Part shown: one piece after another, positions 26,025 through 34,755 of the stretch
How the letters are laid out: each line of letters starts with the position of its first letter
How positions within the stretch are numbered: position 1 is the stretch's first letter
DNA from: Desulfovibrio piger
GTDB lineage: Bacteria > Desulfobacterota > Desulfovibrionia > Desulfovibrionales > Desulfovibrionaceae
NCBI RefSeq assembly: GCF_951793255.1
Contig: NZ_OX636706.1
Coordinates: 124,001-188,000 of the forward strand
Direction: 5' to 3'
DNA: 64,000 nucleotides
Notes under the pieces: model-generated
Databases searched by the model: none
The model's input: only the letters and a program-made list of their open reading frames with translations
What the model was told of the DNA's origin: nothing
Made by a program: the position numbers and the translations under genes

Positions 26025-28526
26025 ATGATGAATTGCTGCTGCTGTGAAAGTCAGCAAGAAGCGTGGATCCGCGAAGCTGCCGAAGGCAAGCCCAACCGGT
26101 TCCGCAAGGACAACCCCCGCGTCATCGACATGCTGGAGTCCTTTGACTGCACTCCGCCCTATGTCGACATCGAGCGCGCCCGCTATTTCACCGAATCCAT
26201 GAAGCAGACGGAAGGCCAGCACCTGACCCTGCGCTGGGCCAAGGCCCTGATGAACGTGGCCCAGAAGATGCCCGTCTATATCGAAGATACCCAGCTCATC
26301 GTGGGCCGTCTGGGCACCGACAAGGGGCGCTACGGCATCGTCTATCCCGAACTGGACGGCGACTTCTATGAAGGTGTCCTGGCTGACTTCGCCACGCGCG
26401 AGAACCCGCCGATCCGCATCGACAAGGAAAACATCCCCGTCCTCCTCGGCGAGATCGGCTCCTACTGGAAGGGCAAGACCTACCATCACGCCCTGTTCCA
26501 GAACATGCCGGAATTCTGCCGCCACAATGCCTATTCCGATGCCGAGGGCCTCTCGCCCCGCTACATCGTTTCCGAGTCTTCCTCGCTGCGTTCCAGCCTG
26601 CAGTGGGTGCTGGACTTCGACAAAGTGCTGAAGCTGGGCTTTGCGGGCGTGAAGGCCGACGCCATGCGCCGCCTGGAGGCCCTGGACCCCGAGAACCCCG
26701 CTGACCAGCTGTACAAGCGCCCCTTCCTGGAAGCCGTGGCCCTGGTCTGCGACGCGGTGGTGGTCTTTGCCCACCGCCATGCTGCCCTGGCCCGTGAAAA
26801 GGCCGTGGCGGAAAAAGATCCTGTCCGCAAGCAGGAACTGCTGGAGATCGCCGAACGCTGCGAATGGGTGCCCGAACATCCCGCCCGCACCTTCCATGAA
26901 GCCGTGCAGTCCCACTGGTTCGCCCAGGCCTTCTCCCGCCTGGAACAGCGCACGGGCTGCATCATCTCCAACGGCCGCATGGACCAGCAGCTCATCTCCT
27001 ACTACCGTCAGGACATCAAGGCCGGCATCCTGGACGAGAAGAAGGCCCTGGAGATCCTGGGCTGCATGTGGTGCCAGATGGCCCAGTTCATCGAACTGCC
27101 CCTGTCCCCCGGCGTCATGGACACCCAGGCCGGTTTTGCCCACTGGGAGGCCGTGACCATCGGCGGCCAGACCACCGAAGGCCTGGATGCCACCAATGAG
27201 CTGACCTACCTGCTGCTCAAGTCCAAGCGCGAGTTCCCCACCCACTATCCCGACCTGGCCGTGCGCGTCCACGCGCGTACGCCGCAGCGCCTCCTGTGGG
27301 ACGTGGCCGAGACCATCAAGCAGGGGCAGGGCTATCCCAAGCTGCTCAATGACGAGGAGCTGATCCCCCGCATGCTGGCCAAGGGCGCCCCGGCCAGCGA
27401 AGTGTTCGACTACGTGGTCAGCGGCTGCAACGAGACCCGCCTGATCAACCGCGAATCCTACATGAGCCCCGGCACGCAGGTGAACCTGGGCGCGGCCCTG
27501 GAACTCGTGCTGCGCAACGGCCGCCTGAAGAAGTTCGGCGACGAGCTCTTCACCTTTGAAACGGGCGCCCCCTGCAGCTTCAAGACCTGGGAAGAGTTCT
27601 GGGATGCCTACGTGAAGCAGCAGAACAACCTGATCAAGTCCTCCTTCATGCTGCAGGACACCATCCACCACACGCGCGCCAAGTTCTTCGCCAGCCCCCT
27701 GGCCTCCGGCCTGCACTCGCTCTGCATGGATTCCTGCGTGGACCTCAACAGCGACGTGGCCCCCGAAGGCGCCCTCGACATCGCCTTCTTCGACGCCATC
27801 GGCTTCGGCACCGTGGTGGACTCCCTGTCCGCCATCAAGACCCTGGTCTTCGAACAGAAGCGCCTGAGCATGAAGGAACTGCTGGAAGCCCTGGACTGCA
27901 ACTTCGAAGGCAAGGAAGACATCCAGGCCCTGCTGCAGGGCGCGCCGAGCTTCGGCAACGGCGACCTCGAAGTGGACACCCTGGGCCGCATGCTGGAAAA
28001 GTCCGCCCTGGACTTCACCGCCCGCTATGCCGGCAAGAACGGTGTGCAGCCCCTGGAGATCCGCACCACCTCCGTTACGGCCAACGTGCCCCACGGCAAG
28101 TTCGTCGGCGCTACCCCCAACGGCCGCAAAGCCTGGATGCCGCTCTCTGACGGCAGCTCCCCCTCGCATGGCAGCGACCGCAACGGCCCCACCGCCGTGC
28201 TGCTCTCCCAGTACCAGAGCACCAACTGGAACGCCGCCAACCGCGCCTGCCGCCTGCTGAACATGAAGATGGCCCCCAAGACCGTGGAAGGCGAAGAAGG
28301 GACCAAGAAGCTGGTCGACCTGATCCGGGCCTTCATCAACCTGCGCGTCTGGCACCTGCAGATGAACATCATCAACCGCGAGACCCTCGTGGCCGCCCAG
28401 AAGGATCCGCAGAAGTACAAGAACCTCGTGGTCCGCATCGCGGGCTACAGCGCCTACTTCGTCGACCTTTCCCCTGACCTGCAGAATGACCTGATCGACC
28501 GTACCGAACAGGAAAACTGCGATTAA
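26025..28526 (+). CDS. Glycyl radical enzyme of the isethionate sulfite-lyase-like group
   Basis: An 833-residue glycyl radical enzyme. The radical glycine is Gly807 in VRIAGYSAYF and the thiyl-radical site is Cys468 in SGCNETR, with general-base Glu470. Arg189, Gln193 and Trp374 stand at the positions I recall for sulfonate binding in isethionate sulfite-lyase, and Arg680 and Gly807 fit with a two-residue offset (Arg678 and Gly805 there). The recalled Phe682 appears as Val684, which would widen the pocket. Such enzymes cleave C-S, C-O, C-N or C-C bonds next to a radical. A run of four cysteines (residues 4-7) starts the protein. AAGGAG precedes the ATG. The activase is encoded three genes on. 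The exact substrate is unknown. Confidence 0.85.
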   Translation: MMNCCCCESQQEAWIREAAEGKPNRFRKDNPRVIDMLESFDCTPPYVDIERARYFTESMKQTEGQHLTLRWAKALMNVAQKMPVYIEDTQLIVGRLGTDKGRYGIVYPELDGDFYEGVLADFATRENPPIRIDKENIPVLLGEIGSYWKGKTYHHALFQNMPEFCRHNAYSDAEGLSPRYIVSESSSLRSSLQWVLDFDKVLKLGFAGVKADAMRRLEALDPENPADQLYKRPFLEAVALVCDAVVVFAHRHAALAREKAVAEKDPVRKQELLEIAERCEWVPEHPARTFHEAVQSHWFAQAFSRLEQRTGCIISNGRMDQQLISYYRQDIKAGILDEKKALEILGCMWCQMAQFIELPLSPGVMDTQAGFAHWEAVTIGGQTTEGLDATNELTYLLLKSKREFPTHYPDLAVRVHARTPQRLLWDVAETIKQGQGYPKLLNDEELIPRMLAKGAPASEVFDYVVSGCNETRLINRESYMSPGTQVNLGAALELVLRNGRLKKFGDELFTFETGAPCSFKTWEEFWDAYVKQQNNLIKSSFMLQDTIHHTRAKFFASPLASGLHSLCMDSCVDLNSDVAPEGALDIAFFDAIGFGTVVDSLSAIKTLVFEQKRLSMKELLEALDCNFEGKEDIQALLQGAPSFGNGDLEVDTLGRMLEKSALDFTARYAGKNGVQPLEIRTTSVTANVPHGKFVGATPNGRKAWMPLSDGSSPSHGSDRNGPTAVLLSQYQSTNWNAANRACRLLNMKMAPKTVEGEEGTKKLVDLIRAFINLRVWHLQMNIINRETLVAAQKDPQKYKNLVVRIAGYSAYFVDLSPDLQNDLIDRTEQENCD

Positions 28527-28533
28527 CCCCACT

Positions 28534-28560
28534 CCGGGCAGGGATCCAGCCCCCTGCCCG
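28534..28560 (+). other. Intercistronic hairpin after the GRE gene
   Basis: GGGCAGGG and CCCTGCCC form a stem without a following T run. It may protect the abundant GRE message or set the ratio to the next gene. Confidence 0.5.
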
Positions 28561-28588
28561 GGCCTCAACCCTTTATCCAGAGAACATC

Positions 28589-29419
28589 ATGAAATTCATC
28601 GATTTTCGTTTCCGTCCCTGCGTCAAGGCCGTTGTCGATTCCATCCTGAACAATCCCGTGTTCGGCGGCTTTGTGGCCGAGACCGGCTTTGGCAGCGGCC
28701 CCGCCCCGACCCTGGCCGAAGAAGTGGAGCTGTTCAAGAGCCTGGGCGGCGTCAAGTTCGTCATGAACGGCCGTGACTGCGAATCCGTCTCCAAGGCCGC
28801 TTCTTCCAACGACGGCGTCCTGGAGACCATGAAGGCCTACCCCAATGAAGTCATCGGCTTCTACGGCATCGATCCCTACAAGGGCATGGACGCCATCTAT
28901 GCCTTCAAGAAGGCCGTGCTGGAAGACGGTTTTGCCGGCGCCTCCATCGATGGCGACATCTGCCACCTGGACGTGTGCTCGGCCAAGTTCTATCCGCTGT
29001 ACACCGTCTGCTGCGAGCTCAACGTGCCGGTCATCATGACCACCGGCCCCGCTCCCATGCGCGGCGTCTCCATGGCCCACACCTCCCCCGTGAACGTGGA
29101 CCGCGTCGCGGCCGATTTCCCGGATCTGCGCATCGTCATGAGCCACGCCGCCTGGAACTACCCCCACGAGGCCCTGGCCACCGTGTTCCGGAACGAGAAC
29201 GTGTACATGGACATCTCGGACATGACCATGAACATGTGGATGGACCTGTACGTCCCCCACATCAACGACCGCATCGCCGACAAGGTCTTCTTCGGCAGTG
29301 CCCATCCCTTCACGCACATCGCTGAAGCGGTCGAGGTCATGCAGGGCTTCGGCCTGACCGAAGAGGCCCGCCGCAAGGTGATGTACGAAAACGCCGCTGC
29401 CTTCCTGAACATCGCCTAA
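28589..29419 (+). CDS. Amidohydrolase-fold (PF04909-type) protein with a changed metal site
   Basis: A 276-residue TIM-barrel protein. It has the MSHAAWNYP block, the YMDISDM strand and FGSAHPFTH, which stands where active relatives have a G[ST]D motif. The usual N-terminal HxH metal pair is replaced (IDFRFRP), and the Asp at the C-terminal site is missing. Relatives act as hydrolases, hydratases or non-oxidative decarboxylases on carboxylated ring or chain compounds. With this site it may bind no metal or a different one. It follows the GRE by 62 bases and precedes a terminator, so GRE and this protein form the main transcript. Confidence 0.75.
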   Translation: MKFIDFRFRPCVKAVVDSILNNPVFGGFVAETGFGSGPAPTLAEEVELFKSLGGVKFVMNGRDCESVSKAASSNDGVLETMKAYPNEVIGFYGIDPYKGMDAIYAFKKAVLEDGFAGASIDGDICHLDVCSAKFYPLYTVCCELNVPVIMTTGPAPMRGVSMAHTSPVNVDRVAADFPDLRIVMSHAAWNYPHEALATVFRNENVYMDISDMTMNMWMDLYVPHINDRIADKVFFGSAHPFTHIAEAVEVMQGFGLTEEARRKVMYENAAAFLNIA

Positions 29420-29431
29420 CCATGACCGGTC

Positions 29432-29466
29432 CCCGGGGGAAGGCGGCTTCCCCCGGGATTTTTTTT
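29432..29466 (+). terminator. Strong terminator or attenuator inside the GRE operon
   Basis: Perfect 11-base stem CCCGGGGGAAG / CTTCCCCCGGG with loop GCGG, followed by A and eight T. It separates GRE-amidohydrolase from the transporter and activase genes. Confidence 0.9.
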
Positions 29467-29534
29467 GGATCGCATCCCGTTCCCGTCTCCAGGAGGGCCT
29501 GCCTTCTCAAGCATATCATCCCAAAGGACAACCT

Positions 29535-30938
29535 ATGACGCCAACCTATGACAACATGTCCCGTGAAGAACGCAGAACGCTGCATGGCGTCGTCATCTCC
29601 GTCATCGCGGGGCAGCTCCTAGCTCCGTTCATGCACTCCGGCGTTGCCGTGATGCTGCCTTCCATAGGGCGGGAACTGCATGCCAGCGGCGCCCAGCTCG
29701 GTCTTGTGGGGACCGTTTACTGCCTGGCTCTGGCCATTTTTCATCTCGTCATGGGCAGGGCCGGCGACAAGTGGGGCCGCAAGCGCGTCTGCCTGTGCGG
29801 CATGCTGCTGCTCACGTCCGCCGTCACGGCCACTGTTTTTTGCCCCGGCATCGAGACCGTCATCGGCCTGCGCTTTCTGCAGGGCATGGGGACGGCCACG
29901 GTCAATACCTGCGCGCTGACCATGATGGTCGCCTGTTCCCCGCCCAACCTGCGGGGGCGCATCTTCGGCCTCACCATGACCAGCGTTTATCTGGGCCTGG
30001 CTGTGGGCCCCGTGGTGGGCGGCTATATGGACACGACCTTTGGCTGGAGGAGCCTTTTCGGCGTCCTTGGGGGCGTCGGGGCGTTCTCCTGCATCGTCAT
30101 GAGCGTCTTTGTCCGCCGCGAATGGAAGGAAAAGCCCGAGGCGCCCTATGACTGGGCGGGCCTCTGCCTTTTTGCCGGCGGCATGACGGCCTTCGTCATG
30201 GGGACCGTGGGACCCGTGCCTCCCGCCGTCGCCCCCTTCTGTGCGGGAGCCGGGCTGCTCGGCATCGTGCTGTTCGGCATGCACCAGACGCGGCTCACCT
30301 CGACGGAGCCCCTTCTCGACGTCAAACACCTGCTCCACAACAGGGTGTTCGTCCTGAGCAACATCGCCTCCCTGGCCATGTTCAGTTCCCTTTTCGCCAT
30401 CACCTTCTTTTTCAGCCTGTATCTGCAATACGTCAAAGGCTACAGCGCCCGGGATGCGGGCTTCGTGCTGTTTGCCGAACCGCTGGCCCAGCTGGCGTTC
30501 ACGGCCATCGCCGGTGTCATGGCCGACAAGCACGGCGCCGAGCGCATCGCCCTGATCGGCGCCGGGGTCGGTGCCGTCAGCCTGGGGCTGGGCACTTTTC
30601 TGGATGCCGGATCGGCCCTGTGGCAGCTGTACCTGATCCTCTGCCTCAACGGGCTGAGCATCGCCCTGTTCAGCGCCCCGAACACGGTCGTCATCATGGG
30701 ATCGGTGGCGCCGCAGCACATGAGCCAGGCATCCGGGCTCGTCGGGACCGTCAGGACCATGGGCATGCTGTGCAGCATGATGATCGCCACGGGCCTCGTC
30801 CGCTGGCATATCGGCGACGCCCCCATCAGCAGCGGCAATATCCCCGACCTCCTCGCGGCCATGCATCAGGCTTTCTTCATGTTTGCCGCCATGTGCACGA
30901 TCAGCATCCTTTGCTCTGTCGGACGAATGAAACGCTAA
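29535..30938 (+). CDS. MFS transporter (DHA2-like)
   Basis: A 467-residue major facilitator protein with about 14 membrane segments, as in the DHA2 group. The loop 2-3 signature GRAGDKWGRKRV is present. Motif C-like GLAVGPVVGGYMDT lies in helix 5. It sits 116 bases after the amidohydrolase gene, beyond a terminator, and 17 bases before the activase. It may import the substrate or export a product; MFS drug exporters share this fold, so direction cannot be read from sequence. Confidence 0.85.
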   Translation: MTPTYDNMSREERRTLHGVVISVIAGQLLAPFMHSGVAVMLPSIGRELHASGAQLGLVGTVYCLALAIFHLVMGRAGDKWGRKRVCLCGMLLLTSAVTATVFCPGIETVIGLRFLQGMGTATVNTCALTMMVACSPPNLRGRIFGLTMTSVYLGLAVGPVVGGYMDTTFGWRSLFGVLGGVGAFSCIVMSVFVRREWKEKPEAPYDWAGLCLFAGGMTAFVMGTVGPVPPAVAPFCAGAGLLGIVLFGMHQTRLTSTEPLLDVKHLLHNRVFVLSNIASLAMFSSLFAITFFFSLYLQYVKGYSARDAGFVLFAEPLAQLAFTAIAGVMADKHGAERIALIGAGVGAVSLGLGTFLDAGSALWQLYLILCLNGLSIALFSAPNTVVIMGSVAPQHMSQASGLVGTVRTMGMLCSMMIATGLVRWHIGDAPISSGNIPDLLAAMHQAFFMFAAMCTISILCSVGRMKR

Positions 30939-30955
30939 CCGCAACTGGAGAACCA

Positions 30956-31885
30956 ATGATGTTTTCTGAAGATACCCAAGTGACCGGCATCGTTTTCAAC
31001 ATCCAGCACTATTCCGTGCATGACGGCCCCGGCATCCGTTCCAATATCTTCCTGAAAGGCTGTCCCCTGGCCTGCCGCTGGTGCAGCAACCCCGAATCCC
31101 GGTCCCCCAGGCCGGAGCTGGCCTTCAAGGAGGGGCGCTGCCTCGGTCTGGGCAAATGCACCCGCTGCCTTGGGGCCTGCCCGCACCAGGCCATCCGCCC
31201 CAGCAGTGACAGGAAGCCCGTCATCGACCGGACGCTGTGCCGCGACTGTGCGTTCCAGTGTGCCGCGGCCTGTCCGCCGCATGCCGCCATCGTGTATGGT
31301 GAGCACCGCACCGTGGATTCCGTGCTCCAGGAAGTGGAAAAGCAGGAGATCTTCTTCAGCACCTCCGGCGGCGGCATCACCCTTTCTGGCGGCGAGCCCC
31401 TGTTCCAGGAAAAATTCGCTCTGGCCCTCCTGAGGGAAGCACGCCGCCGTCGTCTGGCCACAGCCGTGGAGACCACGGGCTTCATGCCGTGGGAGCGCCT
31501 GGAACAGGCCGTGGAGCTGCTGGATACGGTCATTTTCGACATCAAGCACATCGATCCCTCGGAACACCGGAAAGGCACCGGAGTGGACAACGGCCTCATC
31601 CTGGAGAATTTCCAGCGTCTGGTCACGCGCTTCCCCCACAAGGACATCCTGGTGCGGACGCCGGTCATCCCCGGGTTCAATGACACGCAGGAGGTGCTGA
31701 CCGCCATAGCGGAACTGGTGCGTCCCTTCCCCCAGGTCCGCTATGAGCCCCTTCCGTACCATCGCCTCGGGACACAAAAGTACACCTTCATCGGCAAGAC
31801 CTGTCCCATGGGGGATGTTCGTCTGGATAATGAATTTTCAAACAGGCCCTGCATAAGCTGCATGACATCCTTGGTGAGCGCCTGA
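30956..31885 (+). CDS. Glycyl radical enzyme activating enzyme
   Basis: A 309-residue radical SAM activase starting MMFSEDTQVTG at 30956 (GGAG upstream). The radical SAM motif CPLACRWC uses Cys36, Cys40 and Cys43. An inserted ferredoxin-like region holds two further four-cysteine sets (CLGLGKCTRCLGAC; CRDCAFQCAAAC) as in activases of non-PFL glycyl radical enzymes. SGGGITLSGGEPLFQ and YEPLPYHRLGTQKY are typical late motifs. It installs the Gly807 radical in the enzyme encoded upstream. Confidence 0.93.
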   Translation: MMFSEDTQVTGIVFNIQHYSVHDGPGIRSNIFLKGCPLACRWCSNPESRSPRPELAFKEGRCLGLGKCTRCLGACPHQAIRPSSDRKPVIDRTLCRDCAFQCAAACPPHAAIVYGEHRTVDSVLQEVEKQEIFFSTSGGGITLSGGEPLFQEKFALALLREARRRRLATAVETTGFMPWERLEQAVELLDTVIFDIKHIDPSEHRKGTGVDNGLILENFQRLVTRFPHKDILVRTPVIPGFNDTQEVLTAIAELVRPFPQVRYEPLPYHRLGTQKYTFIGKTCPMGDVRLDNEFSNRPCISCMTSLVSA

Positions 31886-31964
31886 TACAGCCAAAAGGAA
31901 AGTCTATATAAGTAGCATTCCTTATCGTATGCCGTACCGGCGCCTTTCTTCGAAAGGTAAAGAA

Positions 31965-31996
31965 AAGAGGTATTGATTTTTCAATACCTCTTTTTT
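31965..31996 (+). terminator. Terminator of the activase gene
   Basis: Stem AAGAGGTATTGA / TCAATACCTCTT with loop TTTT, followed by T-rich bases, 80 bases after the activase stop. Confidence 0.9.
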
Positions 31997-32188
31997 CTTC
32001 TCCTGATGCAAATAAATCGCTTTAATAGGTTATGCAGATCCTGCTAGGCTCTTTGGGGACCCTGCAGACCGGCATCCACAAAAGCAACATGTCCTCGACA
32101 TGTACACATCATGTACATCTCATGTATTCAAAAAGGACACTTGTATAATACTATTTAATAATATTTTGAAATAATTTATAAATATTTT
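31997..32188 (+). promoter_or_regulatory. Enhancer region upstream of the second transporter operon
   Basis: Contains ATGTCC at 32089-32094, within a series of overlapping ACATGT/ATGTACAT words (about 32087-32125), and AGGACA at 32134-32139. These match the half-sites near the other two plus-strand sigma-54 promoters. The rest of the 478-base gap between activase and transporter holds only the terminator and this promoter. Confidence 0.6.
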
Positions 32189-32204
32189 TGGCACAATCTT
32201 TGCT
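32189..32204 (+). promoter_or_regulatory. Sigma-54 promoter of the second transporter operon
   Basis: TGGCACAATCTTTGCT is an exact match to TGGCAC-N5-TTGCW. It lies 160 bases upstream of the transporter start and within 60-100 bases of GGACAT-type sites. Confidence 0.9.
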
Positions 32205-32363
32205 GCTTCTCTTGCCAATGGCGCACTCCGCTCTCCCCCAGCGGTCATACGCACGACGTTCTTTCGGCAAGGTCCTGACAGACAAAAAAGACGCGTACAC
32301 GTCAGCTATTTTGGTCTGCAAATTTTCAAGAGGATAGTTCCTAGACAAAAAGGAAAACAGAAA

Positions 32364-33706
32364 ATGGCAGAGAAGCGTCCCAACAACTATTTTGACGACA
32401 TTCCCACGTCCCACAGACAGATAAAAGTCTTCATGATCATTGTCCTGGCCTATATCTTTGACCAGATGGACAATATGGTACTTGGCTATGTGGCGCCTTC
32501 CGTCATGCGTTCCTTTGGCATCGGCATGCAGGAATTTGCCCCTGCGCAGTCACTGTACTTCTTTGGCATGATGCTTGGTGGCATCGTTGCCGGCGTCATC
32601 TCCGACAAGTTCGGTCGCCGCAAGGCCTTCATGCTGGGGTGTTTCACCTTCTCCACCGCCACGATCCTGACCGGCATGACGGACAACATCTATACCTTCA
32701 CCCTGTGGCGGGTGATCACGGGCTTTGCCGTCCTTGGTACCGGTGCCATCTCCTTCACCTATCTGGCCGAGACCATTTCCTCGCAGGACCGTTCCAAGTG
32801 GTCAGGCATCGTCGTGGGCGTCGGCCATATCTCCATCCCCTTCATCGGCTTCATCGCCATGGAAGTCGTCCCCATGGGGCCGGAAGCCTGGCGCTGGCTC
32901 TTCTACCAGGGCTCATCGGCTACATCCCGCTGGTGCTTGCCTACTTCTTCATGAAGGAATCCCCCCGCTGGCTCATCGCCAATGGTCGCCAGGCCGAAGC
33001 TGAGGCCGTCGTGGAAGCCTACACGGGTGTGCCTGTCGATCTGACCGCGGTCGCCGAACAGTACCGCAAGACCGTTGCCCAGAAGCTGACCGTTGCCCAG
33101 ACCTTCAAGAAGATCTTCGGCGACAAGAAGTATCTGTACCGCACCCTCGTGCTGTTCTGCGTGGCCGCCGGCCAGAACATCCCCTCCTTCGTCTTCCTGG
33201 GCTGGAACACCACGCTGCTGCAGCAGATCGGCATCTCCCAGGCCGACTCCCTGCTCATCTCCACGGTGGGCGCCCTGGGCATCCCGCTGGGCGTCATCGC
33301 TTCCGGTTACGTCGGCCCCCTGGGTGGCCGCAAGATCTCCATCGGTGTCCAGATCCTGCTGGTGGGCGCCCTGATCTCGGCCTACATGAACGTGGGCACC
33401 AACGTGACCATGCTCATGATCCTCTACTTCCTCTTCCAGTTCGTCTCCATGTGCTGCGCCATGTGCCTCAACCTGTACATGTCGGAGTCCTATTCCACCG
33501 AGATCCGCAATACCGGCACGGGTGTCGTCATCGCCGGCGGCCGCTGCTCCGTGGCCATTTCCCAGCAGATCGTCCCCTACCTCTTCGCCGCCTGGTCCTT
33601 CTCCGGTGTGTGCGGCTATATCGTGGCCCTGTGTATCTTCGGCGGCCTGGCCACCCTGCTGCTGGGCTGGCGTACCGGTAACGCGTCCCTGGAATCCGTC
33701 TCTTAA
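32364..33706 (+). pseudogene. MFS transporter with a one-base frameshift
   Basis: Two frames make one MFS protein of about 447 residues. The first frame (MAEKRPNNYFDDIP ... EAWRWLFYQG) ends at 32954 with unrelated residues. The second continues LIGYIPLVLAYFFMKESPRW to the stop at 33706. The break is at 32912/32913, where one missing C would restore the frame. The protein resembles 12-helix organic or aromatic acid:proton symporters (DKFGRRKAF in loop 2-3). It is first in an operon with amidohydrolase, esterase and reductase genes. Both halves keep good codon quality, so the lesion is recent or a sequence error. Confidence 0.8.
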
Positions 33707-33717
33707 CCGTACATCCC

Positions 33718-33745
33718 GGCAGGCGGGCCCGGAGGCCCGCCTGCC
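33718..33745 (+). other. Intercistronic hairpin
   Basis: Perfect 12-base stem GGCAGGCGGGCC / GGCCCGCCTGCC with loop CGGA, no T run. It may stabilise the upstream mRNA or lower read-through into the next gene. Confidence 0.6.
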
Positions 33746-33781
33746 CGTCCAGTGCAACCACCTTTCGACAACGAGCCTACC

Positions 33782-34693
33782 ATGAACAAGATCATCGACA
33801 TCCACGCCCACCTCGGCGACATTTTCTGCGGACAGAACATCACCTTCCGGACCCGCCTGCAGCGCCCCGACCATATCGACGACAGCTTCGCCCAGAACGC
33901 ACGCGACGGCTTCGTCTTCAAGGCGGAAGGCAGGACGGCGGAACAGCTCCAGGACCGCATGCGCGAAGGCCAGAACCGCCTGGTCCACGCCACCTGCGAA
34001 AACCTCGGCAAGAGCATGGATGACGTCCAGGCCGCATACAGCGTGGCCCTGCCCATCCTTCCCTATACGAGCTTCGACGAATACCTTGCGGCCTCCCGCC
34101 TGGATCCGCGCATCCTGCCCTTCTCCTGCCCCGATTATTCCCTGCCCCAGGACGAGACCCTGGAAAAGCTCCGTCAGGACATCGCCAACGGCGCACGCGG
34201 CCTGAAGATCCACAGTGTGCTTTCCAACCTGCCCATGACCGATCCCCGCACGCTGGCCTGCATCGAGCTCTTCGGCAATGCGGGCCTGCCCGTGCTCTTC
34301 CATGTGGGGGTCAGCCACTATTACACCTTTGGCCAGCCCTACAAGGAGACCCCGGAATACGGCGGCCTGGACGATTTCATCACCGTGGCCCACATGTTCC
34401 CGGACTATGACCTGATCGCCGCCCACTGCGTCAACAACTACGTCTGGGAACTGGCGGAAAAGACTGCCGGCCTGAACAGGATCTATACGGATACGACCTT
34501 CTGTTCCGCCGCCAAGATCGCCGATGCCGTCGAGGTCATGGGCGACGACAAGATCCTCCTTGGTACGGACTATCCCTTCACCACCATCGCCGATGCCTAT
34601 GCCCAGGTGGAGATCGCCCTGCGGGACAAGCCCGAAAGCCTGTACAAAGTCGCTTACGGCAATGCGGCCCGCCTGCTGCGCATCGAGGACTAG
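33782..34693 (+). CDS. Metal-dependent amidohydrolase (PF04909-type)
   Basis: A 303-residue TIM-barrel enzyme with the full metal-site pattern: HxH in DIHAHLGD, histidines in HVGVSHYY and AAHCVNNY, and the aspartate in LLGTDYPFTT. Relatives include hydratases, lactonases and decarboxylases of dicarboxylic, aromatic-derived or sulfonated intermediates. It is 75 bases after the transporter gene. Unlike the first amidohydrolase of the island it looks catalytically competent, so the two may form an active/inactive pair or act on successive intermediates. Confidence 0.82.
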   Translation: MNKIIDIHAHLGDIFCGQNITFRTRLQRPDHIDDSFAQNARDGFVFKAEGRTAEQLQDRMREGQNRLVHATCENLGKSMDDVQAAYSVALPILPYTSFDEYLAASRLDPRILPFSCPDYSLPQDETLEKLRQDIANGARGLKIHSVLSNLPMTDPRTLACIELFGNAGLPVLFHVGVSHYYTFGQPYKETPEYGGLDDFITVAHMFPDYDLIAAHCVNNYVWELAEKTAGLNRIYTDTTFCSAAKIADAVEVMGDDKILLGTDYPFTTIADAYAQVEIALRDKPESLYKVAYGNAARLLRIED

Positions 34694-34755
34694 TCCGCTC
34701 CTTGCGGGAGGGCAGGCGCCTTCCAGCAAGCCCTCCAGACTGGAAAGGAGGTCAC

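Noticed and set aside
25872..28568. Very long minus-strand open frame opposite the glycyl radical enzyme
   Set aside because: It is the antisense shadow of a high-GC gene; the plus strand has all GRE motifs and a promoter.
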